Under the pieces are notes generated by a model. It was not told where the DNA came from. It searched no databases and was given only the letters and a program-made list of their open reading frames with translations. 64,000 nucleotides of DNA from NCBI GenBank assembly GCA_007679095.1, contig VEFU01000001.1:213081-277080 (forward strand), given 5' to 3'. Below, piece by piece: positions 8,455 to 17,557 of this stretch (position 1 is the first letter of the stretch; each line of letters starts with the position of its first letter). Made by a program: the position numbers and the translations under genes. Source of the stretch: Paenibacillus bovis. Lineage in GTDB: Bacteria > Bacillota > Bacilli > Bacillales > Bacillaceae_C.

Positions 8455-9252
8455 ATGAATAATCATGAGATTGATTTTGAGATTTTTGGCGATGATATGC
8501 AATTTGTACAAGTTGAGCTAGACCCGCATGAGACAGTTATTGCGGAAGCGGGTAGTTTAATGATGATGAATGATGGGATACGTATGGAGACTGTCTTTGG
8601 AGATGGTTCTTCCAATCAAGGTAGCGGCTTGATGGGAAAACTAATGGGTGCTGGTAAACGACTTCTTACTGGAGAAAGTTTGTTTATGACGACATTTACA
8701 AATGAACGCTCCGGGAAAAACCACGTATCTTTTGCCGCTCCTTATCCAGGAAAAATTATTCCGATGGATTTAAGTGAATTAGATGGAAAAATTATTTGTC
8801 AAAAAGATGCTTTTCTTGCAGCTGCAAAAGGAGTTTCTGTAGGAATCGAATTCCAACGTAAGATTGGGGTAGGATTTTTTGGTGGAGAAGGCTTCATTAT
8901 GCAAAAGCTCGAAGGTGATGGAATGGCCTTTGTACACGCAGGTGGAACCATGTATAAAAAAACACTTCAACCTGGTGAAGTAGTTCGTGTTGATACTGGA
9001 TGCCTTGTGGCCATGACGAAAGATGTTGACTATAACATCGAAATGGTAAAAGGTGTAAAAACAGCATTATTTGGTGGAGAGGGACTATTTTTTGCAACAT
9101 TAAGAGGCCCTGGAACTATTTGGGTTCAATCCCTCCCATTCTCTAGACTTGCTAGTCGTGTCTTTGCTGCGGCACCACAAACGCCAGGTGGATCCTCCAA
9201 AGGTGAAGGTGGAATCGGTGGTCTCTTCGATATCCTTGGTGGCGATAGATAA
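8455..9252 (+). CDS. TIGR00266/AIM24 family protein
   Basis: 265 aa soluble beta-rich protein of the widespread TIGR00266 (AIM24) family, whose biochemical role is poorly defined. Family features visible: the N-terminal [20 protein letters not shown], the Gly-rich centre, and the C-terminal [19 protein letters not shown] with a low-complexity Gly/Ser tail. The ATG is preceded by GAAGGATGG. It is divergent from the DUF2089 operon across a 296-bp AT-rich intergenic region and is followed by a hairpin terminator. Confidence 0.88.
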   Translation: MNNHEIDFEIFGDDMQFVQVELDPHETVIAEAGSLMMMNDGIRMETVFGDGSSNQGSGLMGKLMGAGKRLLTGESLFMTTFTNERSGKNHVSFAAPYPGKIIPMDLSELDGKIICQKDAFLAAAKGVSVGIEFQRKIGVGFFGGEGFIMQKLEGDGMAFVHAGGTMYKKTLQPGEVVRVDTGCLVAMTKDVDYNIEMVKGVKTALFGGEGLFFATLRGPGTIWVQSLPFSRLASRVFAAAPQTPGGSSKGEGGIGGLFDILGGDR

Positions 9253-9292
9253 AAAAGTAAAACAGGCTGGACAAGGAATTAAGATGGAATTA

Positions 9293-9342
9293 AAAGCCGA
9301 ACTATCATTTGAATCAAACTCAAGATAGTTCGGCTTTATTTC
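9293..9342 (+). terminator. Terminator after the TIGR00266 gene
   Basis: AAAGCCGAACTAT pairs perfectly with ATAGTTCGGCTTT across a 19-nt loop, followed by ATTTCATTTT. It is related to the hairpin at 162-205 with compensated stem bases. Confidence 0.75.
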
Positions 9343-9390
9343 ATTTTAGAAGTCCTGTTCTCACAGGATGGGACTGTCCACTATACGAAT

Positions 9391-9536
9391 TTAAAGTGTT
9401 CAGCGGAGGAAATACACGAAGACTCCTGCGGGTATGCGGTAGCCGGGAGACCCCACAGGCGCGTTCAGCGCCGAGGAGGCTTCCGAACCGCCCGCGGAAA
9501 GCGAAGTGTATTTCCGTAGCGGTATAGTTACACTAA
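9391..9536. repeat. GC-rich hairpin repeat of the Bacillaceae intergenic type
   Basis: About 145 bp with imperfect inverted ends (TTAAAGTGT near 9391 and TTAGTGTA in inverse at 9536). It has the internal cores GACTCCTGCGGG, GGGAGACCCC, GAGGAGGC and CCCGCGGAAAGCGAAGTGT. The interior differs from the 2482-2670 element, but the outer cores match it. No real gene: an ORF through it merely follows its GC content. Confidence 0.7.
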
Positions 9537-9590
9537 TTTTGTTCGAATCTACATCCAGTATAAATTGCTCTGTTCCATCCTCTGGTTTTA

Positions 9591-10151
9591 TTATTCCTTA
9601 CCGATTACACCACAAACAATACGATCACCAGCATTACCAGCTGGGTTTGTTTTATAATCATCTGCTTTTTCATGAATAACTAGTGCACTACCATCTGCAT
9701 CAAGCAGAGAGTTTTCTGCACCTTGCTTTAATGTCAGACCAGGGGCTACTATTTCAACATCTACGACACCTTGAGCAGAAACTTCAATATTTGGTAAATC
9801 TCCAGCATGGAAACCTTTTGGATTTTCAAATCCATGTTCTTTTTTACCAGGATTAAAATGTCCTCCTGCTGATGTAAAATCAGGGGCTACACATTTTCCA
9901 GTTTCATGAATATGGATTGCCTTTGTCCCTGGCTCTAAACCTTCTGCTTTCACGCGGATTTTAACACCCTTGCTTGATTCTGTAAACGTTGCAGTGCCTA
10001 TCTTTTCTTCATCTCCATTGATTAGATCAATTTCGATTGGAGTTGGAGTACTAGTGCTAGCAGCTGATGTAATAAGTATGTTGTCAGCATTACCAACTCC
10101 TAATAGGATAGTAAAAAGAACTATTGCTATAGAAAATAGCATTTTTTTCAT
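9591..10151 (-). CDS. sodC: Secreted Cu/Zn superoxide dismutase (SodC/YojM family)
   Basis: 186 aa exported or surface-attached enzyme converting superoxide to peroxide and oxygen. A hydrophobic N-terminal signal segment (residues 1-30) is followed by the SOD fold. All metal ligands expected for an active enzyme are present: copper His80, His82 and His160; bridging His98; zinc His106, His115 and Asp118. Cys87 and Cys180 can form the structural disulfide. The B. subtilis homologue YojM is known for lost copper ligands; this one appears complete. The start has AGGAGGATTACAAC before ATG. It is monocistronic. Confidence 0.9.
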   Translation of the reverse strand: MKKMLFSIAIVLFTILLGVGNADNILITSAASTSTPTPIEIDLINGDEEKIGTATFTESSKGVKIRVKAEGLEPGTKAIHIHETGKCVAPDFTSAGGHFNPGKKEHGFENPKGFHAGDLPNIEVSAQGVVDVEIVAPGLTLKQGAENSLLDADGSALVIHEKADDYKTNPAGNAGDRIVCGVIGKE

Positions 10152-10229
10152 GTTGTAATCCTCCTATGTTTAGAATCATTTAGCATCATTCCCAACAATG
10201 CTGTTTTTTATTTAAACACAGGTAATTTT

Positions 10230-10916
10230 CTATCTTTCCTCTTCTAAATACATATTAGTATGATTAATGAGTTTCAGATCCTTTGGTATTTTGAGATATA
10301 GGTAATCTATTTTAGTACTTGAATGGTCAAGTATACTATCGCTTTCTGATGTGAACTGTGTAATTGTAAATTCCTTTTGATATATATTATAGTTATACAA
10401 CCTCACACCGGAAGAACCGATTAATTGGATAGTATCATTTTCTAATTTCACATCCAAGGAATGTAATTCTTGCGTAACGTCTACTTTATCCATTACAACA
10501 CTTGCATAATATTTTGCCTCTACCAACCCATCGTTAACCGTCTTTCTTTCTAGTACGATTGGCCCGTTAAAGCTTCCTTCTACTACTCTTAAATGAAGTT
10601 CTTCCTTATCATAATTAAACTCCCAAGCACTCTTAATATAATCATCATACTGAGGACGGTCATCAAGTATTATCTCCGCTTTATTAAATGGATTTTCTTC
10701 ATTCGCTTCCACAATTCTTATATTGCTATTACTTTTTTCGGGTAGTAATTCATAAATAAAAACCGATGCAATAATGACAACAACGTAAAGTAATAATAAT
10801 GATTTTACAATCCGTTTATGTCGGTAAGTTTTACTACTTAATATTAAGACTTTAAACGCAACTATTAATACACTGACTAAAATCAACGTTACTAATATGG
10901 CTGCCAGAATTTTCAT
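10230..10916 (-). CDS. Membrane protein of the Ytr-like operon
   Basis: 228 aa with two N-terminal hydrophobic helices (residues 1-25 and 38-60) and an extracytoplasmic beta-rich C-terminal domain. No family is recognised. It overlaps the preceding permease gene by 4 bp (ATGA), so it is translationally coupled and is probably an accessory subunit of the same ABC system. It is the last gene of the operon. Confidence 0.65.
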   Translation of the reverse strand: MKILAAILVTLILVSVLIVAFKVLILSSKTYRHKRIVKSLLLLYVVVIIASVFIYELLPEKSNSNIRIVEANEENPFNKAEIILDDRPQYDDYIKSAWEFNYDKEELHLRVVEGSFNGPIVLERKTVNDGLVEAKYYASVVMDKVDVTQELHSLDVKLENDTIQLIGSSGVRLYNYNIYQKEFTITQFTSESDSILDHSSTKIDYLYLKIPKDLKLINHTNMYLEEER

Positions 10917-11659
10917 TTTCTAACCTCCAATCGATTCGTCATTATTATAGAAGTTACGAATAAAAGTGCAGAAATTACAATTATTTTTACAGTAAATAGC
11001 CCTAATGAAGCTTCTTTAAAAATAAATTCATATACTTTTTTTACATTGTCGCCTCCACTTACTCCATCGACTACCATTAAACCGAATAATAGAACAGGTA
11101 GAAGGATTGAAAATACTTTATTTATTTGAATAAGCATCCCCGCGAAATAACCCATTGAACTAAATAATACAAGTAATAGCACAGTTGCAATAATACCTAT
11201 TAATAACTCATTTGGCTTTGCATATACACCACCAGCAATATGCAGTTGAACATCACTATCGAAATAGGTGATGATTCGCAAAAAGTAACTAGATGCCATT
11301 GCTAAAATTCCTGCAACCACACTCGCTGTAATTAAGAATAATATATTCGCAATATTACTACTTAGTCGATTTGTCACAAATGAGAAATCATCATAACGTG
11401 TTGCTCGTGCAGTTATTAAGATTCCGGAAATAAGCGCCCATATCATCGATAGCATAATAACCATATTAGCTGAATAATAGTACAAATTAATTTCTAATTC
11501 ATCACTAAAAAAACCTGAGCTAGCCACTCCTGTAAGTGATAAAATAATTCCCAAAATTTGCGTCATAGCTAGCGAGGAAAATACGCCAAGAAATGCTCTT
11601 GTTTTAAAGCTAAATTGTTTTTTTACTAGATTAGTTATGTTCACTTCGGCTAAAGACAT
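10913..11659 (-). CDS. ABC-2-type permease of the Ytr-like operon
   Basis: About 249 aa with six predicted hydrophobic helices, fitting the membrane half of an ABC exporter. GGGAGG stands 8 nt before the ATG at 11659; ATG 11662 and TTG 11665 are in-frame alternatives. The start lies inside the 3' end of the ATPase gene (about 29-bp overlap), so the two are made together. Substrate unknown; in B. subtilis the related Ytr system responds to cell-wall antibiotics. Confidence 0.75.
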   Translation of the reverse strand: MSLAEVNITNLVKKQFSFKTRAFLGVFSSLAMTQILGIILSLTGVASSGFFSDELEINLYYYSANMVIMLSMIWALISGILITARATRYDDFSFVTNRLSSNIANILFLITASVVAGILAMASSYFLRIITYFDSDVQLHIAGGVYAKPNELLIGIIATVLLLVLFSSMGYFAGMLIQINKVFSILLPVLLFGLMVVDGVSGGDNVKKVYEFIFKEASLGLFTVKIIVISALLFVTSIIMTNRLEVRK

Positions 11660-12542
11660 CATCAATCCCTCCCTTTCCTCGATTTGTCAAATAAACACAT
11701 ATATCATTACAAGAAATAGGTGAGAATTTTAGACCCTTTTGGCGTGCCTGCTCGATTTCCATTTCCTCAAAATCATTTTTCATAACAGCATACACCTGAT
11801 CGACCCCTACTTCTTTTTGATAAATGATGTCCTTTTCGTTAGTAAGGTTGGCAACTACACTCTTCTTGCCTTGAACTCCAATTGCCCACTCTTTCAATTC
11901 TGAAATAGGCATGTGGAGATGGATATCCCCGTCTTTTACTAACATGACGTCTTCTAGTAAATCCTCAATCTCCTCTAGATGATGACTAGATATGATGATG
12001 GTTCTCGGATATGCAATGTAATCTTTTAGTAAAGCTCGATAAAAATCCTTACGTACCGCTGCATCCATCCCTGTTGTCGGTTCATCAAAAATCGTTAGAG
12101 CGCAATGTGCGGATAATCCAAAAATCATATTGAAAGTACTCGTCATTCCTTTTGAGAGATTGTTATGGTATTGATATGCATCAATTGCAAAGTAATCTAA
12201 CAGTCGTAAAGCTAGTTCCAAATCAAAATTTTCATAAAAACGTGCTGCTTCTTCTAATATTTGTCCTAAATTTAATGCAGGTGGCAGTGTCATTTGATCA
12301 TCAATAAAAATGCTATTAGCTGAGACGAAAAGATTATTAAAAGGTGATTTTCCAAACACCTTTAGTTCACCTGAAGTCTGATGTATAAAACCTGCGATAA
12401 TTTTTAGCAAAGTAGTCTTTCCAACACCATTTCTTCCTATTAAACCTGTTATCTTATTTTCTTGAATTGTAAATGACATATTATTTAATACATTCTTGCT
12501 CCCATAACGCTTCACCAGATTGGAACATTCAATCACATTCAT
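11631..12542 (-). CDS. ABC transporter ATPase, YtrB-like
   Basis: 303 aa cytoplasmic ATPase: Walker A GRNGVGKTT near residue 37, signature LSKGMTS (an LSKGM variant typical of YtrB/EcsA-type exporters), Walker B LTIFDEP and switch His in SSHHLEE. A C-terminal 80-residue extension follows the ATPase core. The gene starts 1 bp after the GntR gene stop, with AAAGGAGGCAAG as ribosome site. Confidence 0.85.
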   Translation of the reverse strand: MNVIECSNLVKRYGSKNVLNNMSFTIQENKITGLIGRNGVGKTTLLKIIAGFIHQTSGELKVFGKSPFNNLFVSANSIFIDDQMTLPPALNLGQILEEAARFYENFDLELALRLLDYFAIDAYQYHNNLSKGMTSTFNMIFGLSAHCALTIFDEPTTGMDAAVRKDFYRALLKDYIAYPRTIIISSHHLEEIEDLLEDVMLVKDGDIHLHMPISELKEWAIGVQGKKSVVANLTNEKDIIYQKEVGVDQVYAVMKNDFEEMEIEQARQKGLKFSPISCNDICVYLTNRGKGGIDDVFSRSEHN

Positions 12543-12543
12543 G

Positions 12544-12918
12544 TTACTTGCCTCCTTTTCTAGCTAATCTAATCATTTCAAACAATTCGTTTTCCCCAAC
12601 TTGTAGCCTTTCTGCTTCTAAAACAAGTTCCTGAACTAATCCTTTTAATGTTTCATTCTTTCGCTTACTTAAAATTTTCTCTTTCGCTTCCTCTGTAACG
12701 AACATTCCAAGACCACGTTTTTTGTATAAAATATTTTCATCCGCCAATATATTCAGCCCCTTTGCAGCTGTCGCAGGATTGATATTAAACATTTCCGCAA
12801 GTTGGTATTGCGAATAAACTTTATCGTCACTTACAAAATTTCCGCTGATGATTTCATTTTCAAGCCATTCGGAAATTTGCACATAAATTGGTTTCGAACT
12901 GTCTGAAGGTAAAATCAC
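12544..12918 (-). CDS. ytrA: GntR-family repressor, YtrA-like
   Basis: About 124 aa transcriptional regulator with an N-terminal winged helix (PIYVQISEWLENEI followed by YSQYQLAEMFNINPATAAKGL) and a short C-terminal helical tail, the YtrA subgroup layout. It most likely represses its own ABC operon and is released under envelope stress. The start is GTG 12918, 7 nt after AAAGGGGG; upstream TTG codons are not preceded by a ribosome site. Its likely operator lies at 12941-12964. Confidence 0.85.
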   Translation of the reverse strand: MILPSDSSKPIYVQISEWLENEIISGNFVSDDKVYSQYQLAEMFNINPATAAKGLNILADENILYKKRGLGMFVTEEAKEKILSKRKNETLKGLVQELVLEAERLQVGENELFEMIRLARKGGK

Positions 12919-12940
12919 ACAGTTACCCCCTTTCAACAAT

Positions 12941-12990
12941 AGTGCATTACTGTTGTAATGTAGTATATTCTAATACGAAAAAAAATACAA
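12941..12990 (-). promoter_or_regulatory. Sigma-A promoter and YtrA-type operator
   Basis: On the minus strand, -35 TTGTAT (12990-12985), 17 bp, -10 TATACT (12967-12962). Directly downstream, over the expected +1, lies an inverted repeat whose core is CATTAC-tgtt-GTAATG, extended by AGT/AGT ends (12941-12964). The position suits repression by the product of the first gene. Confidence 0.75.
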
Positions 12991-13137
12991 CAATAAAATG
13001 TAATTATTAGAAATTTCCTTATTGCAATTCTAATTCGGAGTGTTTTACTGTACTTTTTAACATTTCTTCGCTACGATAGTATCATTGGAAATTTTTAGTT
13101 ACATACTATATTTGATTACAACAAGGAGATGAAAAGA

Positions 13138-13971
13138 GTGAAAGACACATGGGGCCTACTTCATTCTGGGTACAATGATGCTGCAGTGAATATGGCACTA
13201 GATGAATGTCTGCTCCTTTGGCATAGTAAAGGCGAGATACCACCTGTCCTTCGATTTTATGGTTGGGAGCGACCAACTCTATCTGTCGGTCATTTTCAGA
13301 AAGTAGAACGATCAATCGATTTTACCGGAGTAGAACGTCATAAATGTCAGTTTGTCCGTAGATTAACTGGAGGAAGTGCCGTTTTACATGACGATGAATT
13401 AACATATAGTCTTGTTGTTTCAGAGGATAAACCGTACATAGCCGACTCTATTCGCAAAGCCTACTATACGTTATCTAAAGGGATACTTGAGGGCTTTAGA
13501 GAGCTCGGAATTGATGTTGATTATTCTCGACCTGAAGAACATTTTACAAGAGAAACAACAGCCGTTTGTTTTGAAAGACCTTCTGATTATGAAATGCTTG
13601 TGGAAGGGAAAAAAATTTCTGGTCATGCACAAACACGTAAAAAAGGTGTCTTACTTCAGCATGGCTCTTTACCGTTCACCATTAACAAACAAATGTTATT
13701 TGATTTATTTGCTTTCTCGACGGAAGAACTTCGTGCTAGAAAACGAGATGACTTTTCGAATAAGGCAATAGCGATGAATGATGTTTCCAAGGAGCTCATT
13801 ACATATGAAAAAGCGAAAAAAGCATTTGAAATAGGTTTTCAAAGAGGATTAGACCTTGAGTTTACTCCATTTGAGTTAACGAAAGAGCAATGGGATGAAG
13901 TACATGCTTTAGCAGATTCAAAATATCGATTAGAAGAATGGAACTTCAAAAAAGCGAAAGCAGGTGTTTAA
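13138..13971 (+). CDS. lipM: Octanoyl-[GcvH]:protein N-octanoyltransferase LipM
   Basis: 277 aa cytosolic enzyme that moves octanoate from acyl carrier protein to GcvH, the first step of lipoate synthesis in Firmicutes. It matches B. subtilis LipM throughout ([32 protein letters not shown]). The catalytic Cys lies in [11 protein letters not shown] (about residue 144) and the conserved Lys in EGKKISG. The GTG at 13138, 9 nt after GGAG, is preferred to the ATG at 13129, which overlaps the ribosome site. lipA follows 4 bp later. Confidence 0.92.
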   Translation: MKDTWGLLHSGYNDAAVNMALDECLLLWHSKGEIPPVLRFYGWERPTLSVGHFQKVERSIDFTGVERHKCQFVRRLTGGSAVLHDDELTYSLVVSEDKPYIADSIRKAYYTLSKGILEGFRELGIDVDYSRPEEHFTRETTAVCFERPSDYEMLVEGKKISGHAQTRKKGVLLQHGSLPFTINKQMLFDLFAFSTEELRARKRDDFSNKAIAMNDVSKELITYEKAKKAFEIGFQRGLDLEFTPFELTKEQWDEVHALADSKYRLEEWNFKKAKAGV

Positions 13972-13975
13972 AAAA

Positions 13976-14917
13976 GTGGCTAATAAAGAATACATTAGAA
14001 AACCTGAGTGGCTGAAAACAAAAATTAATACAAATGAATCCTATCAAGGTTTAAAAAAGTTAATGCGTGGTCAAAGATTAAACACAGTTTGTGAAGAGGC
14101 TCGTTGCCCTAATATTCACGAATGTTGGAGCGAAAGAAAAACCGCTACCTTTATGATACTAGGTGACACTTGTACAAGAGGATGTCGTTTTTGCGCCGTC
14201 AAAACAGGTCTACCAAATGAATTAGACTGGGGCGAACCAGCTCGTGTGGCTGAATCTGTAAAAATTATGGGACTTAAGCATGTCGTCGTAACTGCAGTTG
14301 CTCGTGACGATTTAAATGATGGTGGTGCAGCTGTTTTTGCAGAAACAGTACGAGCTATTCGTAGAGAAAACCCTGGATGTACAATTGAAATCTTACCATC
14401 TGACATGAAGGGAGACTATGAAAGTCTAACGACATTAATGTCTAGTGGCCCTGATATTTTCAACCATAATATCGAAACAGTAGAACGCTTAACTCCAAAA
14501 GTTCGTGCACGTGCTCAATATTGGCGTTCACTTGAGCTTTTAAAGCGAGTAAAAGAAATCGCTCCAAATACCCCTACAAAATCTAGTATCATGGTTGGTC
14601 TCGGGGAAACAAAAGAGGAGATTTTAAAAGCAATGGATGACTTACTCGACCATAATGTGGATATTATGACGATTGGTCAATACTTACAGCCTACGAAACA
14701 ACATCTGATGGTGGAACGTTATTATCACCCAGACGAGTTTGCTGAATTAAAGGAAATTGCTTTATCAAAAGGATTCAGCCATTGTGAATCTGGCCCACTT
14801 GTTCGTTCTTCCTATCATGCAGATGAGCAAGTTAGCAATGCTGCTGCACAGCGACGCATTAAATACATGCAAGGTGTAGAGCAACAAGAGCAAAAAGTAG
14901 TAGACTTTAACTTTTAA
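13976..14917 (+). CDS. lipA: Lipoyl synthase
   Basis: 313 aa radical-SAM enzyme inserting two sulfurs into protein-bound octanoyl groups. The auxiliary cluster Cys are 39, 44 and 50 ([12 protein letters not shown]); the radical-SAM cluster Cys are 66, 70 and 73 (CTRGCRFC). The conserved C-terminal RSSYHADEQ is present. The GTG at 13976 gives [12 protein letters not shown], aligning with B. subtilis MAKKDEHLRKPEW, and has AGCAGGTG 9 nt upstream; another GTG at 13964 overlaps lipM. Coupling with lipM puts two consecutive pathway steps in one operon. Confidence 0.95.
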   Translation: MANKEYIRKPEWLKTKINTNESYQGLKKLMRGQRLNTVCEEARCPNIHECWSERKTATFMILGDTCTRGCRFCAVKTGLPNELDWGEPARVAESVKIMGLKHVVVTAVARDDLNDGGAAVFAETVRAIRRENPGCTIEILPSDMKGDYESLTTLMSSGPDIFNHNIETVERLTPKVRARAQYWRSLELLKRVKEIAPNTPTKSSIMVGLGETKEEILKAMDDLLDHNVDIMTIGQYLQPTKQHLMVERYYHPDEFAELKEIALSKGFSHCESGPLVRSSYHADEQVSNAAAQRRIKYMQGVEQQEQKVVDFNF

Positions 14918-14923
14918 CTAATA

Positions 14924-14967
14924 AAGCGCGATTCCATGGAAACAATCCATGAAATCGCGCTTTTCTT
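14924..14967 (+). terminator. Terminator of lipM-lipA
   Basis: AAGCGCGATT and AATCGCGCTT pair, with an inner CATGGA/TCCATG stem, followed by TTCTTT. It lies 6 nt after the lipA stop codon. Confidence 0.9.
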
Positions 14968-15297
14968 TGTCTAGCTACAGGCGCTAGCGGCTCGAGGTCA
15001 AATAACCTACACCAATGAAAGGCAAACTACGCCTTTCTTTGGTGCAGAACATTTGCTTGTCGCGGGCCCGCACGATGCGGGTCAGGAAGACGTTGCAACA
15101 GGATGTTGCGCCCTTAGTCTTCCTTCAATTATGAGCGCCTTCCGCTTTTCTTTGTCTAGCTACAGCTCCTAGCGACTAGCAAATTTACGTTTTCTTCCTA
15201 CGATAAGTCAACATCGACTCGTTCCTCGTCGTGTTTCCTTTATCTCGTCAGAAATCTTTAAATTTGTACGTCGCTGAACAGTCGCTTCCGCTTTTCT
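14967..15297. repeat. Two tandem copies of a GC-rich hairpin repeat
   Basis: Unit 1 begins TCTTTGTCTAGCTACAGG near 14965 and ends CTTCCGCTTTTC near 15147. Unit 2 begins with the same TCTTTGTCTAGCTACAG near 15148 and ends CTTCCGCTTTTCTTT at about 15298. Each unit is closed by its own inverted pair: AGGCGCT/AGCGCCT in unit 1 and AGCGACT/AGTCGCT in unit 2. No gene is seen. Confidence 0.7.
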
Positions 15298-16536
15298 TTA
15301 TACCCATAGCCATTTCCAGATTTCTTTTGGTGTGGCGTTTTTTCCGTACATGAGAATACCAATTTTGAATATTTTTCCTGCAGCCTTCATAATTAACCAG
15401 ATGGTAATTAAGAGGATTGGAAGTGATATTAGTATTTCTAGCCATGGCCATTCTTCTAACATCGCAAGTCGAATAATCCATACAGATGGTGATGTTAATG
15501 GGAAAAATGAGCCGATTTTTGCCATAAGACCACTTGGGTCGTTTATGATTGGGGCAATAAAAATTAATGGTAAGAATGGTAGCATCATGACAAATCCTTG
15601 GAAGTTACTAGTAGCTGTCATGTCTTCCACCGTTGCACCAATCGCCACGAAAATAGCTGCGAATAATAAATATCCAGAAAGTGCTAATAACAGCAATAAT
15701 AATAATTCAGGTACTAATAAGTATTTCATTAATGGAATATCTGTCTTCCAAGCGACAAGTGGTAGTAGGAAAACTAGCCAAACTGCAACTTGAGTAATCC
15801 CTAGTACGAAATAACCGATTATCTTCCCTTGCATTAAATCTCCTGGAGTTACAGAGGAAAGAATTATTTCGGCAACTTTTTCTTTCTTTTCTTGAGATGC
15901 AGAAGTGAATATCATCATTCCAGTCATTACGATAGAAAAGAGAATGATACCAGCAAATGCGGCTGGGACAATCCGTTTTAAGGCATCTTCCTCATCCCCA
16001 GCACCTTCTTCACCGTCAATAATTGCGTCATCCGTGCTCGCATCCGCCTGCTCAATTGTAATTCCTTTTACAATGACTTGCTCTTGCTCAGTTGTTAATC
16101 CTAATCTTTCTATTTGTATCTGACGTATTGGTGCTTCCAAAGTATAAGCTTCATAAATAAAGTTATCACTAACATCATCACTTAGATACAATTGAATCGA
16201 CCCTTGTTCTAGTGACTCTTCCGTAAGTGGAATATACACGGAGTTTTCCGTATTAACTACTTGCTCCTTTATTTCATCTACAGTTAAATCCGTCAAGTGT
16301 AAATCCCAATTCAATTGCTGCTGTTCCGCAATTTGCTTTACACTATCCCACACTTGCAATTCATCTAATACAAATACATTAACCGGCTCTGCTTCTTTAT
16401 CGTCATTATTAAATAATTGTGGTACGAAAAAGAAAAACATAAAAATAATAGGTGTCAGTAATAAAGAAATAATAAATGATTTATTCATCATATTTCGCTT
16501 TATTTCCCATTTAGCGACCTTTAAGCTGTTACGCAT
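15298..16536 (-). CDS. ABC-2-type permease, NatB/YhaP-like
   Basis: 412 aa membrane subunit of an exporter. An N-terminal helix (about 20-40) is followed by a large extracytoplasmic domain to about residue 190, then five or six C-terminal helices, the NatB layout. NatAB-type systems export sodium, fitting the salt-adapted gene content, but substrate is inference. The ATG overlaps the ATPase stop by 1 bp. Confidence 0.8.
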   Translation of the reverse strand: MRNSLKVAKWEIKRNMMNKSFIISLLLTPIIFMFFFFVPQLFNNDDKEAEPVNVFVLDELQVWDSVKQIAEQQQLNWDLHLTDLTVDEIKEQVVNTENSVYIPLTEESLEQGSIQLYLSDDVSDNFIYEAYTLEAPIRQIQIERLGLTTEQEQVIVKGITIEQADASTDDAIIDGEEGAGDEEDALKRIVPAAFAGIILFSIVMTGMMIFTSASQEKKEKVAEIILSSVTPGDLMQGKIIGYFVLGITQVAVWLVFLLPLVAWKTDIPLMKYLLVPELLLLLLLALSGYLLFAAIFVAIGATVEDMTATSNFQGFVMMLPFLPLIFIAPIINDPSGLMAKIGSFFPLTSPSVWIIRLAMLEEWPWLEILISLPILLITIWLIMKAAGKIFKIGILMYGKNATPKEIWKWLWV

Positions 16537-17450
16537 TATTGAGCACCTCCTTGTTGAGCAGTGGCTACATCAATAAATATTTCATGAAGGGAAATGCGAT
16601 CAATAGATAATTCCTGTATATTCAAGGATTCAGGCAATTGTCTTAACCACTCTGTCACACGTACATCTTGAGATAAATATAAAACATTCACTTCTCCTTT
16701 TTGTTCCACACGTTGCACATGAGGAATTCGCTCCAGTATGCTACTATCATTTTTACCACGTAATGTACATTTGAAATTAGCATACTCATTCTTCACGTCT
16801 TCTAACGAACCATAAATTACTTTTCTTCCTTGGCTGATCATAAAGAGTCGGTCACAAATTTCTTCTACCATATTCATTTGATGAGATGATAATAAAATTG
16901 CAGTTCCGTTATCTGCCAGTGCTTTAATTTCTTTCTTAAACACTTCCTGACTAACAGGATCTAACCCTGAAAATGGCTCGTCCAAAATTAATAATTCCGG
17001 TTCATGGATAATGGAACCAATAAACTGTACTTTTTGTCCCATCCCTTTCGAGAGTTCTTCGACCGATACTTTCTCTTTCCCTTCAAGGCCAAGCTTAGCT
17101 AAATATTCCATCGCTCGCTCTCTAGCTTTTTTTATTGGATAATCTTTTAGTTCTGCTAAATATAGAATCATATCCATTACTTTAACGTTCTTATATAGAC
17201 CTCGTTCTTCTGGAAGGTAACCAATTTTTTGACGTGGAATTTCATTCTTAGCATAATTATGAAATTCAATGCTTCCCTCATCTGGGTACATAATTCCCAT
17301 AATGTTACGGATCGTCGTTGATTTCCCAGCTCCATTAGGTCCTAAAATCGCCATTATTTCACCTTTACGGACATCGAATGATATATCTTGGATAACATTT
17401 TTAGATTTAAAAGACTTACCAAGATTTTTCACTGATAATACATTTTCCAT
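16536..17450 (-). CDS. ABC transporter ATPase, NatA/YhaQ-like
   Basis: 304 aa cytosolic ATPase partner of the following permease. Motifs: Walker A GPNGAGKST, signature ELSKGMGQK, Walker B LLILDEPFSGLDP, switch His in SSHQMN. A C-terminal regulatory extension of about 85 aa is typical of NatA-type ATPases. The ribosome site AGGAGG precedes the ATG. Confidence 0.88.
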   Translation of the reverse strand: MENVLSVKNLGKSFKSKNVIQDISFDVRKGEIMAILGPNGAGKSTTIRNIMGIMYPDEGSIEFHNYAKNEIPRQKIGYLPEERGLYKNVKVMDMILYLAELKDYPIKKARERAMEYLAKLGLEGKEKVSVEELSKGMGQKVQFIGSIIHEPELLILDEPFSGLDPVSQEVFKKEIKALADNGTAILLSSHQMNMVEEICDRLFMISQGRKVIYGSLEDVKNEYANFKCTLRGKNDSSILERIPHVQRVEQKGEVNVLYLSQDVRVTEWLRQLPESLNIQELSIDRISLHEIFIDVATAQQGGAQ

Positions 17451-17511
17451 GACATCGTCCTCCTATCTACTGTAATACGAGTCGAACATATAATAAGTTC
17501 CCTATATTCTT

Positions 17512-17548
17512 AAAAAACAAAAAGACACTTGAGAGAACCTCAGTGTCT
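17512..17548 (-). terminator. Terminator of the DUF368 gene
   Basis: On the minus strand, AGACACTGAG and CTCAAGTGTCT pair (one bulge) and are followed by TTTTTGTTTTTT, 10 nt after the stop codon at 17558. Confidence 0.85.
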
Positions 17549-17557
17549 TATGCAAAT

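Noticed and set aside
9309..9527. 72-codon frame in GC-rich DNA
   Set aside because: It follows the GC-rich intergenic repeat; composition reflects the hairpin cores, not a protein.
15248..15481. Minus-strand frame overlapping the NatB-like gene end
   Set aside because: It is out of frame with the permease and extends into the repeat block.
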